Assembly (NCBI GenBank): GCA_963762395.1
Contig: CAVXKL010000001.1
Span: 124,001 to 188,000 of the forward strand
Length of the DNA stretch: 64,000 bases
Direction of reading: 5' to 3'
Origin: JAJZKE01 sp963762395
GTDB taxonomy: Bacteria; Patescibacteriota; Saccharimonadia; Saccharimonadales; UBA4665
In this document: positions 35,101-42,853 of the stretch, one piece after another
Layout of the letters: every line of letters begins with the position of its first letter
How positions within the stretch are numbered: position 1 is the stretch's first letter
Notes under the pieces: generated by a model
Databases searched by the model: none
The model's input: only the letters and a program-made list of their open reading frames with translations
Told to the model about the DNA's origin: nothing
Program-made: the position numbers and the translations under genes

Positions 35101-35291
35101 TTAAGTCTGGCCAGTAGTCGCTTATACTTGTTTTTTGGCAATGTGGATAAATAGAGAGCTCGTTCCGCTGCTCTTTCAGCTTTTTTAGCTTTTTTACGAT
35201 CACTCAGAGACTGATTCAATCTGATTGATCGGCCTCTTTTAGTAGTGTATGATTGCCTACCACGTCTGTTGCGCCCTGTATTTTGAGCCAT
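32142..35291 (-). CDS. Class A penicillin-binding protein with long C-terminal extracellular extension
   Basis: This 1049-residue protein polymerises and cross-links peptidoglycan. It has a very basic cytoplasmic tail (1-75), a membrane helix (79-101), a GT51 glycosyltransferase domain with catalytic E162 in VEDKNFYKEGAFD and GASTITEQLVK (192-202), and a transpeptidase domain with SSMK (S449), SRN (520-522) and KTG (678-680). From about 800 onward there is a Ser/Thr/Gly-rich extension with cysteine pairs and Ig-like strands (VTVAATAG-type repeats), unusual for a PBP and probably surface exposed. TATAAA lies 9 nt before the ATG. Confidence 0.93.
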   Translation of the reverse strand: MAQNTGRNRRGRQSYTTKRGRSIRLNQSLSDRKKAKKAERAAERALYLSTLPKNKYKRLLARLNPRHLYHYWFSRQGIITGLKLVGVAVLLGFVLTIGLFAYFRKDLPQLKDISGDNLGGSVSYYDSSGKVLLFQDNDGVKRIPVQSKEISPYMKDATVAVEDKNFYKEGAFDIRSIFRAAYHDLAGGSLQGASTITEQLVKLNEGWSSRTIATKVKEVILAVEADREYTKDQILTGYLNIAPYGGVEYGVEVAAEDYFRTTAANLTLPQAAMLAAIPQSPSYFSPYSSTEWNPASGNTFSRSALIAREDYILQLMAQQHYITESQAQAAEKVDILAEVQPEQSKYTNIQAPYFVLAAKQQLQNQLRDTIVDRGGLKVITTLNLKLQNYAEQDVLNNERNVASVGGDEQAMVAEDVHTGQVVALVGGEDFSNPDYGQINFANIRISPGSSMKPFLYAELMQNNTDVGAGSVLYDSQQPLPGYPCTDKTQPTLTSNGGNCLWDDNFVYPGPETVRYALAGSRNVPAVKASYEVDPTDTVADLFTKSVNTWINTADKATGFNNAYACYNPGVNVATAPTSDQTQCYGSAAIGGGYIALDQEVNGDVTLANLGQEIPQTYILKVSDAAGRTVYQWTQPKATQVYGPQTAYIINSILDDPRATYMTAPDKFQNYDGWDIAVKTGTENQENNGVMTAWSTQYAVVGFAGYHTLDKQLTPGLFEHITVPITRNWMEQALNALNMKPVNWTQPTGVKTEPSYVQQAFSDYGAEFPGPSTDLYPSWYKGQNSGSPAETIDKVSGYLATSCTPTLAQNTVGGGTNASFSIDIFYPKVVPDMAALEGGSSSSSTSTQTDDIHNCNDSPPSITVTATNAAGTNTDSAICDGACVITVAATAGTHPLSGGSYTTAPAGTVAISLGGNTICSLTIPNDPTDSQNYNGTCNYSPTSSGSGTITATVADSVLYSSTGTTALTYAPALSKLTVTSSGGVNAITTFSWNGGIAPYNVTESNGNDIPNSDCSIVSSSSCTAPSIGASASAASGSYDITDSEGGTNTN

Positions 35292-35300
35292 AACTTAACT

Positions 35301-35306
35301 TTTATA
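35301..35306 (-). promoter_or_regulatory. -10 box of the PBP gene
   Basis: On the minus strand TATAAA is followed by 9 nt and the ATG. A GGAGGG lies upstream of the box rather than between box and start, so it is not a usable ribosome binding site for a transcript beginning there. Confidence 0.4.
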
Positions 35307-35428
35307 CCCTCCGGGTGAAAAATTCTATCACGTATTATAGCAAACATAAGTGGTGTAAAAGTATTAATAATCCGTTTGTTTTTCAGCTAGGCTTCAGAAA
35401 AAATATGAGATTAGTCTTAGATAATATG

Positions 35429-35434
35429 TATAAT
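35429..35434 (+). promoter_or_regulatory. -10 box of tyrS
   Basis: A perfect TATAAT preceded by TG lies 7 nt before the tyrS ATG at 35442, with no ribosome binding site. Confidence 0.5.
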
Positions 35435-35441
35435 CTTTAGT

Positions 35442-36689
35442 ATGACATTATCCGAAGAACTATGCTGGCGAGGTTTTCTAGAGAAAACAACATTTAAAGA
35501 TGTTAAGGCTGTTGATAGTGGTAGTATGTCTTTTTACTGGGGCGTAGACCCGAGCGCTGAATCCATGACCATTGGTAATTTAGCTACGGCTATGATGGTT
35601 CTTCATTTCATGAAAAGCGGCCACAAGGCTTTTTTACTTGTCGGCGGCGCTACCGGTCTAATAGGTGACCCGGACGGTAAGGTAAGCGAACGAGATCTTT
35701 TAAGCATTGAGCAACTTAATTTAAATAAGCAAGCTATCGTCAGCCAATATCAGCAGATCTTTAAGGGCCAGAGCTTTGAAATAGTAGATAATTATGACTG
35801 GTTTAAAGACCTTAGCTACGTAACATTTCTAAGAGATGTTGGTAAAAACGTACCAATGCGTCAAATGTTAGGACGCGAGTTTATTAAGAGCCGGCTTGGT
35901 AATGAATCAAGCGGTATATCTTATGCCGAGTTTAGCTACTGCTTAATCCAGGGTTATGACTTTTTAAGACTGTTTAAAGATCGAAATATTACTCTCCAGC
36001 TAGCCGGTAGCGATCAGTGGGGCAATAGTATTGCCGGAGTTGACCTAATTCGCCGTATGGAGTCAAAAGAAGTTAATGTTTGGACGGCACCCTTAGTAAT
36101 AGACAAAGCATCAGGTAAAAAGTTTGGTAAAACTGAAGCTGGAGCTATCTGGCTTGATCCTAAAAAGACGACGCCGACGGCCTTTTATCAATTCTGGATT
36201 AACGCTTCAGACGAAGGTGTCGAAGATTTCTTAAAAATCTACGCTATGTTATCTAAGGAGAAAATTGAAAGCTTAATGAATGAGCATAAGAATGACCCAA
36301 AGAAGCGATTAGCGCAAAAAACCCTAGCCAGTGAAGTAACTAAGATTGTCCATGGCGAAGAACAGACTAATAGGGTAAAAGCAGTCACCGAGTACTTAAC
36401 AAATGAAAGAAACATATCCGAAGCCTCAGACGAAGAGATGGCTGCCATTAGGGTTGAGGTTCCCAACAAGAAAGTTGATGCAAATGTTGGTACGGTAGAT
36501 GTTTTAGTTGCCACCGGACTAGCTACGTCTAATCGCGAAGCCCGTGAATTTATGTCAGCCAATGCCATTTATGTTAACGGTCAAGTATTTAATAAAGATA
36601 ATTTAGCAGATAAGGATTTTAACTCTGGCCGCTGTCTAATCAGAAAAGGCAAGGCCTTTAAGGACTCCGCCCTACTCGAGATAAATTAG
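35442..36689 (+). CDS. tyrS: Tyrosyl-tRNA synthetase
   Basis: TyrRS (415 residues) charges tRNA-Tyr. The class I Rossmann core shows YWGVDPSAESMTIGNL, where the HIGH signature reads TIGN (43-46): the first histidine is replaced. LVGGATGLIGDPDGK, GSDQWGNSIAGVDLIRR (the tyrosine and tRNA site) and the KFGKTEAGAIWLDP loop near 227 are typical. A C-terminal S4-like RNA-binding domain follows (about 345-415: VATGLATSNREAREFM). recG starts 2 nt after its stop, so both form one operon from the leaderless promoter. Confidence 0.95.
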   Translation: MTLSEELCWRGFLEKTTFKDVKAVDSGSMSFYWGVDPSAESMTIGNLATAMMVLHFMKSGHKAFLLVGGATGLIGDPDGKVSERDLLSIEQLNLNKQAIVSQYQQIFKGQSFEIVDNYDWFKDLSYVTFLRDVGKNVPMRQMLGREFIKSRLGNESSGISYAEFSYCLIQGYDFLRLFKDRNITLQLAGSDQWGNSIAGVDLIRRMESKEVNVWTAPLVIDKASGKKFGKTEAGAIWLDPKKTTPTAFYQFWINASDEGVEDFLKIYAMLSKEKIESLMNEHKNDPKKRLAQKTLASEVTKIVHGEEQTNRVKAVTEYLTNERNISEASDEEMAAIRVEVPNKKVDANVGTVDVLVATGLATSNREAREFMSANAIYVNGQVFNKDNLADKDFNSGRCLIRKGKAFKDSALLEIN

Positions 36690-36691
36690 CT

Positions 36692-38716
36692 ATGGAACAG
36701 CTAAAAGACATACGCTCTATCAGCGGTGTCGGCGAACAATTAACTCAAAAACTTAATCGTCTGGGGATAAAAACAGTTGATGATCTTATACACTATTATC
36801 CCAGGCGTTATGATGACTTTTCGGATATTACGACCATAAAAAGAATCCGTCCTGGACATGTCAATCTCCGGGTATCAGTAACAAGCGTAACTGGTAAATA
36901 TCTCAAAAAAGGACTACATATATCCGAGGCTTTAGTCAGCGATGATACAGGCAGCGTCAGGCTAACGTGGTTTAATCAGCCATATAGAATAACCAGCTTA
37001 AGAAAAGACACCGAATACTTTGTATCTGGTAAATATGAGCTTAGATACCGTCGGTTCGCCATCTATAACCCTGTTATTGAGAAGGTCTCAGATTATCCAA
37101 TTAATACAGCCCGGATAGTTCCCAGGTATCCCCTTACAAAAGGCGTCAACTCCGGAGATATACGAAGAGTCCTGGCAAAAGTTATGTCTGTCATTAGGCA
37201 AACTCCAGAATCATTGCCTAGAGATATAGGCAATAAATATATGCTAATGTCTTTGTCTTCGTCTCTTGAGGCTATTCACTTTCCAAAGAACATGAATGAC
37301 CTCCAAGCAGCTAAAAGACGCCTTGGTTTCGAGGAACTCTTCATGATGATCTTAGCTAGCGAGCTAAATAAAAAAGCCTATCAGGAAGATAGCGCCCTAA
37401 GTATTAACTTTGATGAAAACTTAGCCCGTAAGTTTGTGTCAATGCTTCCCTTTACGCTTACTAATGACCAGAAAATAGCCGTTTGGCAGATATATAAGGA
37501 TATCGCTAAAACCAGGCCGATGAACCGCTTAGTCGAGGGTGATGTCGGTTCTGGGAAAACCGCCGTCGCGGCAATGGCTGCCTTAATGGTTATTAATGAC
37601 GGTAAACAAGCAGTATTAATGGCCCCAACTGAACTATTAGCCAGACAGCACTTTGAAACCGTTGATTTAATGTTCAAATCGATTGGCCTTAATTATAAAG
37701 TTGGGCTATTAATTGGCGGCATGACCCAAAAAGACAAGACAGATACTCATAAGAAGATCAAAAACAAAGAGATTATGTTTGTTATTGGTACTCATGCCCT
37801 TATCCAAGAAAAGGTTGAAATGGCTAGTCTTGCTTTAGTTGTTATAGACGAACAGCATCGTTTTGGAGTTGAACAGCGCCAAGCTTTAAAGCTAAAAGCC
37901 AATATTCAGCCCCATATGCTGAGCTTAAGCGCCACCCCGATTCCTAGAAGTCTGGCACTTACTTTGTTTGGTGAACTAGATATATCTAGGCTAAACGAAA
38001 AACCAGTTAACCGTCTACCAATATCTACTAGCCTAATATCTGAGTCGATGCTCCTTCGTAAAATACCGGCCATTGATGATGAACTAAATTCAGGGCGTCA
38101 GATGTTTATTGTTAGCTCAAGCATTGACGCTGATCCAAAATATTCAACCGAAGAGATATTAAGGTGGACTACGAAATATTTTCCTAAACGTAAAATCGGA
38201 TTAATACACGGACGACTTAAAACCGAAGATAAACTTAAAGTCATGGAAGATTTTGTCAATAAAAAATTGGACGTCTTAGTCGCTACAACCGTAATTGAAG
38301 TTGGTATAGATGTACCTAATGCAACTATCATGGTTATTTTTGATGCCGATAAGTTTGGCCTAGCCCAACTTCACCAGCTTAGAGGCCGGATAGGTAGGGG
38401 TAAGCATCCCGGCAGTGTTTATTTAGTTTATCCGGACAACGGCAGTCCAAGTGATCGCTTAAGAGCCCTTGAATCAAGTAATGACGGCTTTAAGTTAGCT
38501 GAACTTGATCTTTCCATTAGAGGCCCGGGAGCAATATATGGTCAACTGCAGCATGGCGAACTAGATCTTCGCATCGCCGGGCTTGACGATACAAAACTAA
38601 TTAAAGAGGCACGTCAGGCGGCGAAAGACTTTGTAAATGAAGGTCAGGACCTGTTAAGATACCCTAAGTTATCCAAAGATGTAAAAAACCTTCAGAAACT
38701 AACTAATCTAAACTAG
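36692..38716 (+). CDS. recG: ATP-dependent DNA helicase RecG
   Basis: RecG remodels stalled replication forks and Holliday junctions. The 674-residue protein has an N-terminal wedge/OB domain (SISGVGEQLTQKL, LIHYYPRRYDD), helicase domain 1 with Walker A GDVGSGKT (about 283-290) and the DEQH box in VVIDEQHRFGVEQRQ (near 385), and domain 2 with TTVIEVGIDVPNATIMVI and QLRGRIGRG. Length and order are normal. It follows tyrS by 2 nt. Confidence 0.96.
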   Translation: MEQLKDIRSISGVGEQLTQKLNRLGIKTVDDLIHYYPRRYDDFSDITTIKRIRPGHVNLRVSVTSVTGKYLKKGLHISEALVSDDTGSVRLTWFNQPYRITSLRKDTEYFVSGKYELRYRRFAIYNPVIEKVSDYPINTARIVPRYPLTKGVNSGDIRRVLAKVMSVIRQTPESLPRDIGNKYMLMSLSSSLEAIHFPKNMNDLQAAKRRLGFEELFMMILASELNKKAYQEDSALSINFDENLARKFVSMLPFTLTNDQKIAVWQIYKDIAKTRPMNRLVEGDVGSGKTAVAAMAALMVINDGKQAVLMAPTELLARQHFETVDLMFKSIGLNYKVGLLIGGMTQKDKTDTHKKIKNKEIMFVIGTHALIQEKVEMASLALVVIDEQHRFGVEQRQALKLKANIQPHMLSLSATPIPRSLALTLFGELDISRLNEKPVNRLPISTSLISESMLLRKIPAIDDELNSGRQMFIVSSSIDADPKYSTEEILRWTTKYFPKRKIGLIHGRLKTEDKLKVMEDFVNKKLDVLVATTVIEVGIDVPNATIMVIFDADKFGLAQLHQLRGRIGRGKHPGSVYLVYPDNGSPSDRLRALESSNDGFKLAELDLSIRGPGAIYGQLQHGELDLRIAGLDDTKLIKEARQAAKDFVNEGQDLLRYPKLSKDVKNLQKLTNLN

Positions 38717-38742
38717 TAAAGTAGCTTAATTCATATATTTTT

Positions 38743-39575
38743 ATGTATTCAGGCATGTATATATTCTCTAAACACGTTGGCGTTATTGCTGGTGCTCATC
38801 AGAAGATTGACCGAGTCGCGAGACAGGATCTGACAAACTTATTGTCGGACGATAAGGTCTTTCCTAAAACCAAAGACATTCTTAAATTCGAAGGCATTAA
38901 TGGACCTGACGCAATTAAGATAAAGAGTCCCGGCAAAGATGAACCGTGGCATTTTATAAATCCGTTCGACGGCGAAGATAAACGCCTTTATATCATCTTA
39001 GTAGGTCATTATGAGGAGTTAGTAAAAGCTCTTAAAAAGAAAGATATGATCCGAAGCGCTTTTGAAGCAGCTTGGTTAGCGCATGCTCTTGTTGACGGAT
39101 TAACACCGGCACATCATCATCCTTTCGAAGAACAGATGAGAAAACTTCGGTGCGGTGAAGGCCAAGAAACCAGGCTAAGTATAAGAGATAAGCTATTCAT
39201 GCCAGGTAGTAATCTTAAAGAAAAGTTAAGTAATAATTGGCGTATGTGGGGACCTAAGGCCTATTTAGCACCCATATAATGTTCGAAGGTGGTTTTGCGA
39301 CAATAATAGCACCGATGAGTTTTAGAAATGTCCATGCGACTAAACATGAGGCTAAAAATCTCAGAACGTTTGGTATAGAAGAATGGTTTGATGAACAGGT
39401 AATGGCTGTGGCCGACCTTGGTGTTTATGAAACATTTCATCGCTACGGTTGGACTGTTAGGCTGGGTCGACAAATGCGGCGTGAACTTGCACCACGAATC
39501 ATTAAGGCGGTGACATTAATCTGGTATAGTGCTGTCCTAGATGCAGGTCTAGATACTATCGATGTCAGGAGATAA
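38743..39575 (+). pseudogene. Zinc-dependent phospholipase C/S1-P1 nuclease-like protein, split by a frameshift
   Basis: The first frame (38743-39279, 178 residues) contains KDEPWHFINPFD and AHALVDGLTPAHHHPFEEQM, an H-x3-D-x3-P-x-H arrangement like the zinc site of phospholipase C and S1/P1 nucleases. It ends soon after MWGPK. The neighbouring frame continues with GLFSTHIMFEGGFATIIAP and runs to 39575. One missing G in GG at about 39258 (AAGGCC for AAGGGCC) would join them into a protein of about 277 residues. There is no signal peptide. Function is inferred from the motif alone. Confidence 0.55.
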
Positions 39576-39644
39576 GCAATACAGTTACTGATAAAAGACT
39601 GAAAACTGGTGTTTTATAGATGAATTACGTAAAATGATCGATAT

Positions 39645-39729
39645 GCGCGAGTGGTGGAATGGTAGACACGCATGCCTTAGGAGCATGTGCCGTTAAGGCC
39701 TGGAGGTTCAAGTCCTCTCTCGCGCACCA
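39645..39729 (+). tRNA. tRNA-Leu (anticodon UAG)
   Basis: The 85-nt gene folds as a class II tRNA. The acceptor arms GCGCGAG (39645-39651) and CTCGCGC (39719-39725) pair fully, and the anticodon stem CATGC/GCATG encloses the loop CTTAGGA with anticodon TAG, reading CUA leucine codons. A long variable arm follows, then the T arm with GGTTCAAGTCC. The 3' CCA is encoded (39727-39729). TAAAAT at 39630-39635 may be its -10 box. Confidence 0.95.
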
Positions 39730-39731
39730 TA

Positions 39732-40061
39732 CTAGCTATTATGTCTAAGTACTATTAACCGATTTCGTTCCGTTTGACTAAGACCACCCCAAGTACCCAC
39801 ATCTTGTTCGGTTAATATCGAATATTCACGACAAGCTTCCTCAACTGGACATGTGTGGCAGATAGTCTTAGCTTCTTCAATGTTAGCGTCTATATCTTCC
39901 GTAAATAATTCCAGTAGATAATTTTTACAGGGGCGTGGTGCTTGCATCCATGTCGTATCTTTACCTTTGGAGTTTATAACCCATTTAAGATAAACCTCTG
40001 CAGTAGGCTGCGTAGCATCCACTATTTGATTAGGTTGTGGTATACGTGTTTCTGGTGCCAT
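39732..40061 (-). CDS. WhiB-like Fe-S transcription regulator
   Basis: This 109-residue protein has the full WhiB signature: four cysteines C45, C68, C71 and C77 (C-x22-C-x2-C-x5-C) that bind a 4Fe-4S cluster, followed by the turn motif GTWGGLSQTERNRL (89-102) that contacts sigma factor and DNA. The basic C-terminal tail is short. In Actinobacteria such proteins bind region 4 of the housekeeping sigma factor and respond to O2 or NO. The stop lies 2 nt after tRNA-Leu. TATCAT on the minus strand (40073-40068) lies 6 nt before the ATG, so the mRNA is probably leaderless. The upstream region is shared with the divergent gene at 40124. Confidence 0.85.
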   Translation of the reverse strand: MAPETRIPQPNQIVDATQPTAEVYLKWVINSKGKDTTWMQAPRPCKNYLLELFTEDIDANIEEAKTICHTCPVEEACREYSILTEQDVGTWGGLSQTERNRLIVLRHNS

Positions 40062-40067
40062 GTTAAG

Positions 40068-40073
40068 ATGATA
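40068..40073 (-). promoter_or_regulatory. -10 box of the WhiB-like gene
   Basis: TATCAT on the minus strand followed by 6 nt and ATG. No -35 box is obvious, and the 62-bp divergent spacer would hold both promoters. Confidence 0.4.
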
Positions 40074-40123
40074 CCTTAATTACCTGATTTTAAATTATCT
40101 TACACTAATGAATATAAATAACC

Positions 40124-40501
40124 ATGACCGCCATTAATCATTCACTTACAGGTGCTTTAATCGGACTAACGGTCGCTGACCCATTATTAGCCATGCCATT
40201 AGCCTTTGCTTCACATTTTGTATTGGATAGTTTGCCACACTTTAGTTTTGGTGTAAAAAACCGAAATTTTAACAGCAAACCTTTTATCACTATATTTATC
40301 GCCGACATTGTTTTATGTATATTACTAGCTTTAATTATAGCCATCAGCCGTCCATCGCGCTGTCCAATGGCCATTATATGTGCATTTTTAGCAGCTTCAC
40401 CTGACCTTTTTCAAATCAATCGTTTTTATAGTGCACTTAAAGATCTACCCCGGAAACCATCTCTTTATAGTAGATTTGCAAATAAAATCCAGTGGTTTTA
40501 G
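40124..40501 (+). CDS. Membrane protein, probably truncated by an in-frame TAG
   Basis: The 125-residue frame begins TAINHSLTGALIGLTVADPL and has three likely membrane helices (about 8-35, 53-75, 80-95). HFVLDSLPHFSFG gives the H-x3-D-x3-H pattern of small metal-dependent hydrolase-like membrane proteins. It ends at TAG (40499-40501) after NKIQWF. The same frame continues sensibly with RPIGAIVEVVWFVSF and ends at 40577-40579, so the intact protein was probably 151 residues with one more membrane helix. TATAAA lies 5 nt before the ATG. The gene is divergent from the WhiB-like regulator. Confidence 0.6.
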   Translation: MTAINHSLTGALIGLTVADPLLAMPLAFASHFVLDSLPHFSFGVKNRNFNSKPFITIFIADIVLCILLALIIAISRPSRCPMAIICAFLAASPDLFQINRFYSALKDLPRKPSLYSRFANKIQWF

Positions 40502-40604
40502 CGGCCTATAGGTGCCATTGTTGAGGTAGTTTGGTTTGTATCATTTGTCTTTTGCTTGTCCGTCTTTATTAGGCACTAGCCGACAAACACACTTCGTTTT
40601 GTGT

Positions 40605-40610
40605 TAAAGT
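40605..40610 (+). promoter_or_regulatory. Extended -10 box of the trigger factor gene
   Basis: TGT followed by TAAAGT (40605-40610) lies 8 nt before the ATG at 40619, with no ribosome binding site. It supports the ATG over the GTG at 40601, which would lie upstream of the transcription start. Confidence 0.4.
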
Positions 40611-40618
40611 ATCGTTCT

Positions 40619-41908
40619 ATGAAGTTAACTAATCGGATCAATACTAAAACTAAAGTTAAATATGCCTTACGGGCAGATCCTGATGAACTAAATAAATACC
40701 GCCTCGAAGCAGCTCAATATTTGGCCAACACCGTAAATGTTCCTGGCTTTAGGCCTGGTAAGGCACCGGCCGACATGATTGCTAAGAATGTTGATCAAAA
40801 CAGGCTGCAAGATGAATTCTTAAATATTGCTATTAATGCACTTTATCTGGATAGCCGTAAAACGCTTGATCTTCGTATGATTGGCGAACCAAAAATAGCT
40901 ATCACCAAGTTTGTTCCCTTTAGCAATCTTGAAGTTAGTATTGAGGTGGCAGTCATAAACAACATTAAACTGCCAGCATACGCATCTTTGAAAGTTGTTA
41001 AGGGTGATACTCAAGTAACACCTAAGCAGATAGATTTTGCTTTACATGACATACAGAAAAGAACAGCTAACCTAAAACCAGTTAAATCTAGCGCTAAAAA
41101 AGGTAATCTTGTTATCGTTGACTTTAGGGGTTCGGACACTAAAACTAAGGAAGAACTAGCTGCAGCTAGTGCTGAAGATTACAGGCTATTATTAGGAGAC
41201 AACACCCTTATTCCAGGTTTTGAAGACAATATTGTCGGCATGAGCGTAGGAAAAATTAAAACGTTTGATTTAACATTTCCCCGAGACTATCCAAATAAAG
41301 CCTTCGCTTCTCGGAAAGTAACGTTTACGGTTATTCTAAAAGAAGTTAATGATGTCCTTTTGCCTAATCTTGATGATCAATTTGCGAAAACTGTCGGTTC
41401 ATTTGGTACGCTTGATGAACTTAAAGATCAACTTAAGAAAGAACTTGAGACTGAGAATGAAAGACGGGCAAAGATTGAAGTCGAGAATAAGATATTAGAC
41501 AACTTAGCTAAAAAAACAATCGTCGAGATTGATGATGGCATAGTCCAAAGTGATGCCGATATGCTAATGGATGATGCCAGGCGTGAAGTTATTAACCGTG
41601 GCCAGACATGGCGGGAATCACTGGCAAGTCTAGGTCAAAGTGAAGAAGAGTATGGCAAACATATAAAAGAGACTGCCAGAAACAGAATCAAGGCCGGTCT
41701 AGCTATAGGTGAAATAGCCAGAAAAGAAAACATAACCGTATCTGATCATGAGCTTGAAGAACAAATCGCTAATCTAAAAAGACAATATACTGACCCTAAG
41801 ATGCTGGCAGAGCTTTCGAAGCCAGAAAATATGCGTGAGCTGGCTATGCGCTTGCTAACGCAAAAAGTTCTAGAATTCATTCAAATAAAGAATAATATGT
41901 CGATTTAG
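40619..41908 (+). CDS. tig: Trigger factor (ribosome-associated chaperone/PPIase)
   Basis: Trigger factor binds L23 at the ribosome exit and shields nascent chains. The 429-residue protein has the ribosome-binding signature NVPGFRPGKAP (about 40-50), a PPIase domain (about 150-240: GNLVIVDFRGSD, IPGFEDNIVGM), and the C-terminal helical arms. Its stop codon overlaps the CIRCE element controlling clpP, so heat-shock control begins exactly where this gene ends. The ATG at 40619 is chosen over the upstream GTG because of the -10 box position. Confidence 0.92.
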   Translation: MKLTNRINTKTKVKYALRADPDELNKYRLEAAQYLANTVNVPGFRPGKAPADMIAKNVDQNRLQDEFLNIAINALYLDSRKTLDLRMIGEPKIAITKFVPFSNLEVSIEVAVINNIKLPAYASLKVVKGDTQVTPKQIDFALHDIQKRTANLKPVKSSAKKGNLVIVDFRGSDTKTKEELAAASAEDYRLLLGDNTLIPGFEDNIVGMSVGKIKTFDLTFPRDYPNKAFASRKVTFTVILKEVNDVLLPNLDDQFAKTVGSFGTLDELKDQLKKELETENERRAKIEVENKILDNLAKKTIVEIDDGIVQSDADMLMDDARREVINRGQTWRESLASLGQSEEEYGKHIKETARNRIKAGLAIGEIARKENITVSDHELEEQIANLKRQYTDPKMLAELSKPENMRELAMRLLTQKVLEFIQIKNNMSI

Positions 41909-41931
41909 CACTCTTGACTAGCGAGTGCTAA
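41905..41931 (+). promoter_or_regulatory. CIRCE operator (HrcA site) of clpP
   Basis: TTAGCACTC, 9 nt, GAGTGCTAA is the exact CIRCE repeat. The spacer holds TTGACT (41914-41919), the -35 box for TATCAT at 41937-41942 (17-nt gap). The left arm overlaps the trigger factor stop codon. The layout matches the site before clpC. Confidence 0.93.
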
Positions 41932-41968
41932 TTAATTATCATATATCTAGAACTTGAAATGGAGATAT

Positions 41969-42571
41969 ATGAGTCAACTTAGATCACAAGTGCTAATCCC
42001 TACCGTTGTCGAATCTGAAGGTCGTTATGAACGAGCCTATGATATTTATTCTAGGCTGCTTAAAGACCGCATAGTCTTTCTGGGCCAGGACGTTAATGAG
42101 TCAACAGCTAACATTGTCGTTGCTGAGCTACTGTTTTTAAATGCCGAAGACCCTAAAAGAGACATTAAGTTTTATATCAACAGCCCTGGCGGCAGTGTTT
42201 ATGATGCCCTTGCTATCTATGACACCATGGAGTATTTGTCTAATGATATCGAAACAGTTGGTATTGGTGTCCAAGCTTCAGCTGCTGCTTTTCTACTAAG
42301 CTCTGGGACAAAAGGCAAGAGGCATATTTTGCCCAATTCAACTGTCATGATCCACCAGCCATCCTCAGGTACGGAAGGAAAAGTAACGGATCAGGAGATA
42401 GATTTAAGAGAATCGCTAAGAATTAAAAAACTGCTAGAATCGATCATGGCTAAAAACACAGGCCAAAAAGTTGAAAAGATTCATCAGGACATGGAGAGAG
42501 ATAAATGGCTAAGCGCTGTTGAAGCCAAGCAGTACGGCATAGTTGATTCAATTATTAGCCCCAGGAAATAG
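41969..42571 (+). CDS. clpP: ATP-dependent Clp protease proteolytic subunit
   Basis: ClpP (200 residues) forms the barrel peptidase fed by ClpC. The triad is S104 (VQASAAAFLL), H129 (VMIHQP) and D178 (ERDKWLSAVEA), with FYINSPGGSVYD supplying the oxyanion strand. Family members usually read ASMGAFLL around the serine; here ASAAAFLL. An upstream TTG (41954) is open, but the ATG at 41969 has GGAG at 41961-41964 and gives the usual N-terminus. Expression is under the CIRCE promoter just upstream. Confidence 0.95.
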   Translation: MSQLRSQVLIPTVVESEGRYERAYDIYSRLLKDRIVFLGQDVNESTANIVVAELLFLNAEDPKRDIKFYINSPGGSVYDALAIYDTMEYLSNDIETVGIGVQASAAAFLLSSGTKGKRHILPNSTVMIHQPSSGTEGKVTDQEIDLRESLRIKKLLESIMAKNTGQKVEKIHQDMERDKWLSAVEAKQYGIVDSIISPRK

Positions 42572-42853
42572 TACTCGTTAAGATAAATGATAGATTTTTA
42601 ATCATATGCTTGACATTAATAAGCTGATCCCTCAGACTATTATTCAAGAAGTAGTGTAAGTCTGCTATTATTTGTGTATGAAAAATACAAGCGAGATATA
42701 TTAGTCAGCTTAGTTGTCTTCAGCTCAAAACTCATACAAATGTCAAACCCTAACAGATAAGAATTTAATTATTATCAAGCAATATCAAGTGCTAAAAGGT
42801 GAATTTAAGGTACAATATTAATCCTTTGAGTAACAAGGAGTCTGTTTAGATAT
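42572..42853 (+). promoter_or_regulatory. rpoB upstream region with two candidate promoters
   Basis: No gene is visible in these 282 nt. An extended -10 element, TGC plus TATTAT (42663-42671), and a TACAAT box (42811-42816) are both plausible; the second would start transcription near 42823, 31 nt before the rpoB ATG. TTGACA at 42610-42615 lacks a correctly spaced -10 box. AAGGAG at 42835-42840 is the rpoB ribosome binding site. The long leader of the upstream promoter could carry control, but I see no clear structure. Confidence 0.4.
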
